A DNA stretch of 7,472 bases from an uncultured Phaeodactylibacter sp. (GTDB lineage: Bacteria; Bacteroidota; Bacteroidia; Chitinophagales; Saprospiraceae), in NCBI GenBank assembly GCA_913062745.1, contig CAJXXJ010000170.1, positions 1-7,472 on the forward strand. Reading direction: 5' to 3'. The translations under genes were made by a program, and so were the position numbers. The notes beneath the pieces were generated by a model. That model did no database searches, had not been told where the DNA came from, and saw nothing but the letters and a program-made list of their open reading frames with translations. Of this stretch, positions 1 through 5,974 are shown in pieces. Position 1 is the first letter of the stretch; each line of letters opens with the position of its first letter.

Positions 1-2696
1 TTTCTCCGGACGGCCGCTATGTCTACTTCAGCGAAGACATGTACCCGGGCGGGTATTTTCAGTTCAAAAAACACCCGAACAGCCAGATTTACGTCATCCG
101 CCGCTACGACCGCGAAGAGGGCGAGATCAAGGACATCGTGGCCGGCCCCGGCGGTGCCTGCCGCCCGCAAGTCTCTAATGACGGCTCAAAACTCGCCTTC
201 GTACGCCGCGTACGCACCGAATCCGTGCTCTTCGTACACGACCTGGAAAGCGGGCAAAACTTCCCGATCTTCCGCGGGCTGACCAAAGATCAACAGGAAG
301 CCTGGGCTATCTTTGGGGTTTACACGGGGTTTGACTGGACGCCGGACGACAAGCACATCATTATCTGGGGGCAGGGGAAAATCTGGAAGGTGGAAGTGGC
401 CACCGGCGAAGCGGAGGAAATTCCGTTCAAAGCAACTGCCAAACACTGCTTCCAGGAGACCGTACGCTTCAAGAACGAGGCTTACGAGCCCCAATTTACC
501 GCTAAGGTAATCCGCCACGCCGTCACCTCCCCGGATGAGCAACTGCTGGTCTTCAGCGCTGTGGGCCACCTCTGGAAAAAAGAGCTGCCGGATGGAAAGC
601 CGCAGCGGCTCACCGAATCTGAAGAATTTGAATTCGAGCCCGCCTTTTCGCCGGACGGCAAAGAAATCGTGTACGTCAGCTGGGATGATGAGGAAATGGG
701 CGCCATTTACCGCCTCGACCTGAGCAGCGGGCAAAGCCGTAAGATGACCACCGAAAAGGGCATCTACCGTACGCCCCGCTTTTCGCCGGATGGCAAGACG
801 ATCGTCTACCAGAAAGAAGGCGGCAACGGGCATCAGGGGTACGCTTTCTGCACCGAGCCCGGCATTTATACCATCCCGGCCAGCGGTGGCGAGCCCAGCC
901 TCGTCAGCCCGAAAGGGGAATATCCGGTATTTAGTACCGATGGAAGCCGCATCTTTTACCAAACCGGCGGCTATCTATTTGGCAGTATCACCAAAGCTTA
1001 TCACAGCATCAAACCGGATGGTTCGGACGATAAAAAGCTGTTTGACGGCAAGTACGCGCAGCGCTTTGTGCCCAGCCCGGACAACAAGTGGGTGGCCTGG
1101 TCGGAACTGCACAAGGTGTACGTAGCGCCCATGCCAGTCACCGGGCAGCCGGTAGGGCTTAGCGCCAAAACCAAAGCGGTGCCGGTAGCGCAGGTAGCGC
1201 GGGACGCCGGCATCAATATCCACTGGTCCGCCGATAGCAAGCGGCTGTACTGGACGCTGGGCGAGGAGCTGTTCAGCGACGAACTGACGGAGCGCTTTGC
1301 TTTCCTGGAAGGCGCCGTAGACAGCCTGCCGCCGATGGATACTGTAGGGCTGCGCATAGGCCTGGAGCTGGACTACGACACGCCCGAGGGCCTCGTCGCC
1401 TTTACCAACGCCCGCATCATAACGATGGAGGGGGATGAAGTGATTGAAAACGGCACCGTGCTGGTAGAAGGCAACCTCATCCGGAAGGTGGGCGAACGGG
1501 TGCGCATACCGCAAGAGGCAAAAGTCATCGACTGTGCGGGCAAAACGATCATGCCGGGCATCGTAGACGTACACGGGCACCTGGGCGACTTCCGCTACGG
1601 GCTGAGCCCGCAGAAAAGCTGGTACTACTACGCTAATCTGGCGTACGGCGTCACGACCGCACACGACCCTTCCTCCAATTCCGAGATGATTTTCTCGCAC
1701 TCCGAAATGATCAAGTCCGGCGATATGGTGGGGCCGCGCCTCTACTCTACCGGTACCATTCTGTACGGTGCAGACGGCGACTTCAAAGCGGTGATTGATA
1801 ATCTCGATGATGCCCGCTCGGCTATCCGCCGCACCAAAGCATTCGGTGCATTTTCTGTAAAGAGCTATAATCAGCCGCGGCGCGAACAGCGGCAGCAGGT
1901 CATGCAGGCTGCGCGCGAGCTCGGCATTCTGGTGATGCCGGAGGGCGGCTCCTTCTTTTACCACAATATGAGCATGGTAGCCGACGGGCATACCGGCGTG
2001 GAACATAACATACCGGTCGCGCCGCTGTACGATGATGTGGTGCAGTTTTGGTCGCAAACCGAGGCGCATAATACGCCGACGCTGATTGTCAACTACGGCG
2101 GCATCAACGGGGAGTACTACTGGTACCAAAACACCAATGTATGGGAAAAGGAACGGCTGCTCAGCTTCACGCCCCGGGCGGTAGTGGATGCGCGGGCCCG
2201 CCACCGTACAATGGTGCCCGAAGAAGAATACGACAACGGCCATATCCTGACTTCCCGCTCCCTGAACAAATTACAGCAGGCAGGGGTAGACATCAACCTC
2301 GGCGCGCACGGCCAATTGCAGGGCCTGGGCGCCCACTGGGAGCTTTGGATGCTGCAGCAGGGCGGCATGAGTAATCATCAGGCGCTGCGCTGCGCTACCC
2401 TGAACGGCGCAAAGTACCTGGGCATGGACCATCAGATCGGCTCCCTCAAGGCCGGCAAACTGGCAGACCTGATCGTCATTGATGGCAACCCGCTGGAGGA
2501 TATCCGCGATACCGAAGGGGTGGAGTACACGATGGTCAACGGCCGGCTGTACGATGCCGCCACTATGAATGAGGTCGGTAACTACGACCGCAAGCGTACG
2601 AAGTTCTACTTCGAGCTGGAAGGCAGCGGCAACGCCTGGCCGACGATGACGGACAGCGGCTCGCTGATGCCGACGCAGTGTGCTTGTCAGCGATAA
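1..2696 (+). CDS. TolB/PD40 beta-propeller-amidohydrolase fusion protein (5' partial)
   Basis: The reading frame is open from the left edge (first whole codon at base 3, reading SPDGRYVYFSED), so the ATG at 39 is internal and the true start lies upstream. Numbering from that Met, residues 1-400 carry repeated PD40/TolB hairpins: SNDG 46, TPDD 101, SPDE 164, SPDG 204 and 249, STDG 299, SPDN 346, SADS 397. Residues about 452-835 form an amidohydrolase domain: an N-terminal beta-sandwich strand, the metal-binding HGH (H512, H514), K608, H656 in VEHN, and the closing LKAGKLADLIVIDGNP segment. The usual strand-5 His and strand-8 Asp appear replaced by E635 (MPEGG) and H757 (GAHGQ). A short tail ends in CACQR. 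Such fusions are usually exported hydrolases or peptidases acting on C-N bonds; the substrate cannot be read from sequence, and the signal peptide would be in the missing part. Domain assignment is firm, catalytic role uncertain. Confidence 0.93.
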   Translation, partial: SPDGRYVYFSEDMYPGGYFQFKKHPNSQIYVIRRYDREEGEIKDIVAGPGGACRPQVSNDGSKLAFVRRVRTESVLFVHDLESGQNFPIFRGLTKDQQEAWAIFGVYTGFDWTPDDKHIIIWGQGKIWKVEVATGEAEEIPFKATAKHCFQETVRFKNEAYEPQFTAKVIRHAVTSPDEQLLVFSAVGHLWKKELPDGKPQRLTESEEFEFEPAFSPDGKEIVYVSWDDEEMGAIYRLDLSSGQSRKMTTEKGIYRTPRFSPDGKTIVYQKEGGNGHQGYAFCTEPGIYTIPASGGEPSLVSPKGEYPVFSTDGSRIFYQTGGYLFGSITKAYHSIKPDGSDDKKLFDGKYAQRFVPSPDNKWVAWSELHKVYVAPMPVTGQPVGLSAKTKAVPVAQVARDAGINIHWSADSKRLYWTLGEELFSDELTERFAFLEGAVDSLPPMDTVGLRIGLELDYDTPEGLVAFTNARIITMEGDEVIENGTVLVEGNLIRKVGERVRIPQEAKVIDCAGKTIMPGIVDVHGHLGDFRYGLSPQKSWYYYANLAYGVTTAHDPSSNSEMIFSHSEMIKSGDMVGPRLYSTGTILYGADGDFKAVIDNLDDARSAIRRTKAFGAFSVKSYNQPRREQRQQVMQAARELGILVMPEGGSFFYHNMSMVADGHTGVEHNIPVAPLYDDVVQFWSQTEAHNTPTLIVNYGGINGEYYWYQNTNVWEKERLLSFTPRAVVDARARHRTMVPEEEYDNGHILTSRSLNKLQQAGVDINLGAHGQLQGLGAHWELWMLQQGGMSNHQALRCATLNGAKYLGMDHQIGSLKAGKLADLIVIDGNPLEDIRDTEGVEYTMVNGRLYDAATMNEVGNYDRKRTKFYFELEGSGNAWPTMTDSGSLMPTQCACQR

Positions 2697-2704
2697 AGAT
2701 ACAG

Positions 2705-2740
2705 CGGGCTGGCGGCGTGGTAGCGGCCAGCCCGTTTTTT
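2705..2740 (+). terminator. Rho-independent terminator of the amidohydrolase gene
   Basis: A perfect 9-bp GC-rich stem (CGGGCTGGC at 2705-2713, GCCAGCCCG at 2726-2734) with a 12-base loop is followed at once by six T residues (2735-2740). It begins 9 bases after the stop codon of the propeller-amidohydrolase gene. Stem, spacing and T tract all fit an intrinsic terminator on the plus strand. Confidence 0.88.
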
Positions 2741-2743
2741 CAG

Positions 2744-2751
2744 TATATTTG
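2744..2751 (+). promoter_or_regulatory. Bacteroidota -7 promoter element for the AAA-like/nuclease gene
   Basis: TATATTTG matches the Bacteroidota primary-sigma -7 consensus TAnnTTTG exactly. It starts 4 bases after the T tract of the preceding terminator and ends 5 bases before the ATG at 2757. Transcription would start roughly at 2756-2759, giving a leaderless or nearly leaderless mRNA. No TTG-type -33 element is visible at the usual 17-23 base spacing, where the terminator stem sits. The match is seen directly; promoter function is inferred. Confidence 0.5.
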
Positions 2752-2756
2752 GAACT

Positions 2757-4292
2757 ATGAAATACCCAATCGGCATACAGGATTTCCGGAAACTTCGGGA
2801 AGGCGGCTTCGTGTACGTCGATAAGACAAAGCACATCCACCAACTCCTGCAAGGCAGTAAATACTTTTTCCTCTCTCGGCCCCGCCGCTTTGGGAAAAGC
2901 CTGCTGCTGTCTACGATCAGGGAGCTCTACGAAGGGCAACAGCACCTTTTTAAAGGGCTTTGGATACATGAACACTGGGAATGGGAAACCGCAAAGAAAA
3001 AGGTCGTATGGCTTAAATTCAGCAGTCAGGGCATGAAGACTTTAGGGCTTATTCCCAGCCTTAATGAGATGATCCGCAAAGAGGCTGAACGGCTCAATGT
3101 TCATTTGACCGAACAGGCCTATGATTTGCGGTTCAGAGAGCTTTTGGCAAAAGCGGCCGCCGGGTCGAGGGTAGTATTGCTCATCGACGAGTATGATAAG
3201 CCCATCATCGATTATCTGGATGAGCAGTCAACAGCCGAAGAGCACAGAGAAGTTCTGAAAAGTTTTTACTCGGTGCTAAAGGACAGCGACCCCCACCTTG
3301 AGCTTGTTTTCATAACCGGGGTATCCGCATTTAGCGAAGTCAGCATTTTTTCCGACCTGAATAACCTGTATAACCTTACACTTACGCCTCAGTCCAGGCA
3401 CCTCAATGGCATTTCTCAGGAGGAACTGGAGCATTATTTCGAGCAGCCTTTACAGCAAATCGCGCAGCAACAGGGGCTGAGCTATGAAGGCTTGCTGCAA
3501 AAGGTCAGGTTATGGTACAATGGTTACAACTGGACCCAAAATGAGCGGGTGTACAACCCTTTTTCGCTGCTCAGTTTTTTACACGCCCGGGAGTTTCACA
3601 ATTTTTGGTTTGAAACCGGTACGCCTACCTTTCTGCTCAAAACAGCCCGGCAGTACGGATACTATGATTTTAGCAAAAAACAAGCCTCGCGCCTGATGCT
3701 CAGCGAATTCGAATTGGGGCAATTGCACCCGCTGCCCATTTTGTTTCAAACCGGCTACCTTACCCTCAAATCCGGCCCCGACCGCACCGGGCTCTACACC
3801 CTGGACTATCCTAATCTGGAAGTCAAAGCGGCTTTCGAAGAGCGCCTGCTGAACCTCTACGCAGAAGACAAACACCTGGAATCCGGCATCCGAATCAGCC
3901 GGCTGCTCTATGCGTTAGAAGCACAGGATATGGAGGCTGTAGTTACGATCATTAATGCCACCTTTGCCAGCATCCCCTATGAACACTGGCAACGCGAAAA
4001 TGAACACTTTTTCCATGCCTTGCTGCACCTTACTTTCAGCTTGCTCGGTGCTTATATTCAATCAGAAGTACATAGCGGGCAGGGCCGCTGCGATGCTATT
4101 GTAGAGACGGAGGCACACCTGTATGCCTTTGAGTTCAAACTGGACCATTCAGCGGAAGAGGCGCTGGAGCAAATCATAGACCGCGATTACCTGGGCCCAT
4201 ACGCCGACCGCTCTAAGGCAAGAGTGGCGGTAGGAGTCAACTTCTCCTCCCGGAGTAAGCAAATCGATGATTGGCGGATCAGGGAATTATAA
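2757..4292 (+). CDS. AAA-ATPase-like protein with C-terminal PD-(D/E)XK nuclease domain
   Basis: This 511-residue protein has the architecture of the AAA-ATPase-like (PF09820) plus PD-(D/E)XK (DUF1703-type, PF08011) family, which is often multi-copy in Bacteroidota. The N-terminus has the family opening (IGIQDFRKLREGG, YVDKT), then a P-loop SRPRRFGKS (40-48) and Walker B VVLLIDEYDKP (139-149). The family motif TGVSAFSEVSIFSDLNNL spans about 188-205. The C-terminal nuclease fold shows E437, D446 (RCDAIV), E459-F-K461 and Q472, a complete-looking catalytic set. It should be a cytoplasmic, possibly DNA-acting ATPase; the biological role of the family is not established. No Shine-Dalgarno sequence precedes the ATG; GGAACT is the only purine-rich stretch. 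A hand-counted 60-base line (3301-3360) is 45% GC against 68% for 1141-1200 in the upstream gene, suggesting different ancestry or weaker codon selection. No terminator was recognised after it. Confidence 0.92.
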   Translation: MKYPIGIQDFRKLREGGFVYVDKTKHIHQLLQGSKYFFLSRPRRFGKSLLLSTIRELYEGQQHLFKGLWIHEHWEWETAKKKVVWLKFSSQGMKTLGLIPSLNEMIRKEAERLNVHLTEQAYDLRFRELLAKAAAGSRVVLLIDEYDKPIIDYLDEQSTAEEHREVLKSFYSVLKDSDPHLELVFITGVSAFSEVSIFSDLNNLYNLTLTPQSRHLNGISQEELEHYFEQPLQQIAQQQGLSYEGLLQKVRLWYNGYNWTQNERVYNPFSLLSFLHAREFHNFWFETGTPTFLLKTARQYGYYDFSKKQASRLMLSEFELGQLHPLPILFQTGYLTLKSGPDRTGLYTLDYPNLEVKAAFEERLLNLYAEDKHLESGIRISRLLYALEAQDMEAVVTIINATFASIPYEHWQRENEHFFHALLHLTFSLLGAYIQSEVHSGQGRCDAIVETEAHLYAFEFKLDHSAEEALEQIIDRDYLGPYADRSKARVAVGVNFSSRSKQIDDWRIREL

Positions 4293-4379
4293 GGCCTGTT
4301 TCATAGGAGCAGGGAAACCTAAAGCCGCCGGCCCGGCATATAAATCCAAACCAAATCACTTTACTTCGGTTAGGACAAC

Positions 4380-4934
4380 ATGAAGATCAAAGTATACTGG
4401 AGTGCCATTGCACTCTGCACATTGCCGTTTTTCACCAACGCACAAACTATGCCGGAACCACTCCAAGCTACCCAACTCGACTGGCGCATCGTCAACGACG
4501 GGGTGATGGGAGGGCTTTCACAAAGCCAAATGCAACAAACACCCGAAGGCCACGCCCGCTTCTCCGGAACCGTCTCTCTGGAGAACAACGGCGGCTTCGC
4601 CTCCACCCGGGCTACCGTACCCAATGGCATGCGGCAGGGCGTACAGTCGATCCGCCTGCGCGTAAAGGGCGATGGGCAGCGCTACAGCCTTCGCCTGCGA
4701 CCAGCGGGCCGGTACGGGCGCGTTTCCTACCGGGCATTCTTCGATACCAAGGCCGGCGAATGGCAGGAATTGGAGTTTCCGCTGTCTGACTTTACCCCTA
4801 CTTTCCGCGGCAGAGTACTGACAGATGTTCCGCCCGTTAGCGGGCAGGAGCTGGAAGAGATTGGCCTGCTGATTGCGGACAAGCAGGAAGGGCAGTTCGG
4901 GATTTTAATAGATTGGATAGCCGCAGAGCGCTAA
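4380..4934 (+). CDS. exported CIA30-domain protein (NDUFAF1-like)
   Basis: The 184-residue product starts with a signal peptide (K2, K4, then hydrophobic residues 5-18, predicted cleavage after TNA at 21, before Q22). Residues about 30-180 match the CIA30 domain (PF08547): W35, the hallmark VNDGVMGGLSQS (38-49), the FSG strand, ENNGGFAS (68-75), and the SIRLRVKGDGQRY and WQELEFPLSDFTPTFRG strands of a CBM11-like beta-sandwich. Eukaryotic CIA30/NDUFAF1 helps assemble respiratory complex I. Bacterial homologues are mostly uncharacterised, and the export signal here argues against a cytoplasmic assembly role for this copy. AGGA at 4372-4375 is a short Shine-Dalgarno-like sequence before the ATG. 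The gene lies 87 bases after the nuclease-like gene and converges on the YciI gene with 4 bases between stops. Family assignment is confident; function is unknown. Confidence 0.9.
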   Translation: MKIKVYWSAIALCTLPFFTNAQTMPEPLQATQLDWRIVNDGVMGGLSQSQMQQTPEGHARFSGTVSLENNGGFASTRATVPNGMRQGVQSIRLRVKGDGQRYSLRLRPAGRYGRVSYRAFFDTKAGEWQELEFPLSDFTPTFRGRVLTDVPPVSGQELEEIGLLIADKQEGQFGILIDWIAAER

Positions 4935-4938
4935 TCCC

Positions 4939-5427
4939 TCAGATGTTTTCTTTAGCGATTTGCTTATGCAGTTCATTGAGCTTCATCAGTGCAGCAGATC
5001 CGTACCATTCGCGCAACTCCATACGCAAGGTACCCGCCTGAATTGCAGGATCAGTTCGGGTCAGTGCTTCAGCCTCAGCCACCGTCCGCACATCAAATAA
5101 GTAAATGCCGCGTAAATCGCCTTTACCCAGGAAAGGGCCAGCCAGAACAAGCTGCCCCTCCTCCGCCATCCGGGTGATGTTGTCAAGGTGCTCACGCTGC
5201 AATTCCGACCGGCGCAGGGAGTCCAGCCCCTGACTATCCCCGCGGTAAAGAAAAGCCATGACGTAGGTTTTCATGCCGTAGTCATCTGCCCCCAGCCTTT
5301 CTGCCAGAAGGCTGTCGTACCTTATTTTGACTTCTTTTTCAGAAGAAACTGTACCAGATGGCTCCGTAGTGCAATTGCAAAGCACCAGAAGGCTGGCAAA
5401 TAGGACAAGGTAAGATAAGTAACGCAT
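4939..5427 (-). CDS. YciI-family domain lipoprotein
   Basis: This 162-residue protein opens with a hydrophobic signal (residues 3-16) leading to two cysteines, C17 and C19. LCNC with C19 as the acylated residue is the more plausible lipobox, though Asn at -1 is atypical. After a linker (20-50), residues 53-142 resemble YciI/YCII (PF03795): a YVMAFLYRG strand, H80 in REHLDNI, the GQLVLAGPF block (91-99), a GIYLFDV strand and the D126-P127 pair before the final strand and REWYG. YciI domains are small ferredoxin-like alpha/beta folds with a proposed His/Asp catalytic pair; most are cytoplasmic and poorly characterised. Here the domain should be lipid-anchored in the envelope. The domain call is fairly confident from motifs; the lipoprotein call is moderate because the lipobox is imperfect. 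The gene is convergent with the CIA30 gene. Confidence 0.87.
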   Translation of the reverse strand: MRYLSYLVLFASLLVLCNCTTEPSGTVSSEKEVKIRYDSLLAERLGADDYGMKTYVMAFLYRGDSQGLDSLRRSELQREHLDNITRMAEEGQLVLAGPFLGKGDLRGIYLFDVRTVAEAEALTRTDPAIQAGTLRMELREWYGSAALMKLNELHKQIAKENI

Positions 5428-5438
5428 ACTATTTTGGG

Positions 5439-5446
5439 CGAAAATA
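5439..5446 (-). promoter_or_regulatory. possible -7 element for the YciI lipoprotein gene
   Basis: On the minus strand TATTTTCG matches TAnnTTTG with one mismatch (C for T) and lies 11 bases upstream of the ATG at 5427. No -33 TTG is seen at the right distance. It is the best candidate in the 59-base gap but is weak evidence on its own. Confidence 0.3.
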
Positions 5447-5463
5447 GCAAAATGTAGCCAGGC

Positions 5464-5480
5464 TTCCGGCGGTGCCGGGA
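5464..5480 (-). other. GC-rich hairpin downstream of the small lipoprotein gene
   Basis: TTCCGGC (5464-5470) pairs with GCCGGGA (5474-5480), a 7-bp stem with one G-T wobble and a 3-base loop, starting 6 bases past the stop of the minus-strand lipoprotein gene. No T tract follows directly on the minus strand; the nearest T run is about 16 bases further on. It could be a weak terminator or a 3'-end stabilising stem; function is inferred. Confidence 0.35.
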
Positions 5481-5486
5481 CTTACT

Positions 5487-5927
5487 TTAATAGATGTAAG
5501 TCAGGCTCTCTCCCCAGCCTTCAAAATTGAGTACCACCGTCTCCTGCCCCGCTACCCGGAAAGGCCGCAGGTTAAAGGTTGCTTCCACAACGGGTAAGGC
5601 TTCGCACGGGTCGTCATCATCGAGAGAAAAGCGTATAGTACGCTGAGGCGGCAGGGAGTAAGCCACCGTCGTCCCGCTGAGCAGCTGATAGTCGACCTCC
5701 TCGCAGCCGCCGCTGTACTGAAATCGCAGGTACAGGCAGTCCCCTTCTATACGCACTTCCTGTGGGAAAAATTCATCATCCGGGCCGTTTGCAAACAGAT
5801 CATCATCTACCACGGCCATCTGATCACAGGGCGCAGGGTCCTGACAGCTGCAGCTCACATCATCTTTTTTGCAGCCCGTAAGGCTGAGCAGCAGTACACT
5901 GAAGGTGAGGAATAGATTCGTTTTCAT
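5487..5927 (-). CDS. small lipoprotein of unrecognised function (SGGCEE-type)
   Basis: The product is 146 residues from the ATG at 5927. A Lys-led hydrophobic signal (residues 4-15) ends in a textbook lipobox LTGC with C19 as the lipidated cysteine, followed by KKDD. A cysteine-rich, acidic linker comes next (C26, C28, C34), then a predicted beta-rich domain with the SGGCEEVDYQLL block and a later DDDDPCEAL motif. I do not recognise a named family with certainty; the SGGCEE...PCEA pattern resembles a group of uncharacterised Bacteroidota lipoproteins. The frame extends upstream to a TTG at 5951, but that codon lies inside the -7 promoter element, and only the ATG gives a normal signal peptide. 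The leader has an A-rich stretch (GAAAAAGAACAAGCG) rather than a clear Shine-Dalgarno. It lies 47 bases downstream of the transporter gene. Envelope location is likely; role unknown. Confidence 0.85.
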   Translation of the reverse strand: MKTNLFLTFSVLLLSLTGCKKDDVSCSCQDPAPCDQMAVVDDDLFANGPDDEFFPQEVRIEGDCLYLRFQYSGGCEEVDYQLLSGTTVAYSLPPQRTIRFSLDDDDPCEALPVVEATFNLRPFRVAGQETVVLNFEGWGESLTYIY

Positions 5928-5948
5928 CGCTTGTTCTTTTTCGTTGCA

Positions 5949-5956
5949 CAAATGTA
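5949..5956 (-). promoter_or_regulatory. Bacteroidota -7 promoter element for the small lipoprotein gene
   Basis: On the minus strand TACATTTG matches TAnnTTTG exactly, 21 bases upstream of the ATG at 5927. Transcription would start near 5942-5945 and leave a leader of about 15-18 bases. No TTG -33 element is visible 17-23 bases upstream. Its position independently supports the ATG start and a separate transcript from the transporter gene. Confidence 0.55.
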
Positions 5957-5974
5957 CAGAAAAGACGATGAAGC

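Noticed and set aside
975..2243. Long open frame on the minus strand (422 codons), and a similar one at 186-962
   Set aside because: Both lie wholly antisense to the propeller-amidohydrolase gene, whose PD40 and amidohydrolase motifs are unmistakable. They show no domain motif and are explained by GC-rich third positions removing stops.
4293..4379. Possible terminator or promoter in the gap before the CIA30 gene
   Set aside because: Only a 5-bp GTTTC/GAAAC pairing (4298-4302 with 4314-4318) without a T run, and no TAnnTTTG match with fewer than two mismatches, were found.
2757..4934. Nuclease-like gene plus CIA30 gene as a defence or toxin-antitoxin pair
   Set aside because: The CIA30 protein is exported and lies 87 bases away, and neither gene has a recognised defence partner nearby; adjacency alone is not evidence.
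4929..4957. CGCTAA/TTAGCG inverted repeat as a bidirectional terminator
   Set aside because: The stem is only 6 bp with a 17-base loop, is AT-containing and lacks a following T tract, so it is not convincing.
5896..5910. 15-base direct repeat (ACACTGAAGGTGAGG) also at 7320-7334
   Set aside because: Both copies encode LTFSV within hydrophobic helices on the minus strand, in the lipoprotein signal and a transporter membrane segment. Shared hydrophobic codons explain the match; there is no flanking repeat structure.
5949..5951. TTG as start codon of the small lipoprotein
   Set aside because: It sits inside an exact -7 promoter element and would put charged residues before the signal peptide; the ATG at 5927 gives a normal lipoprotein leader.
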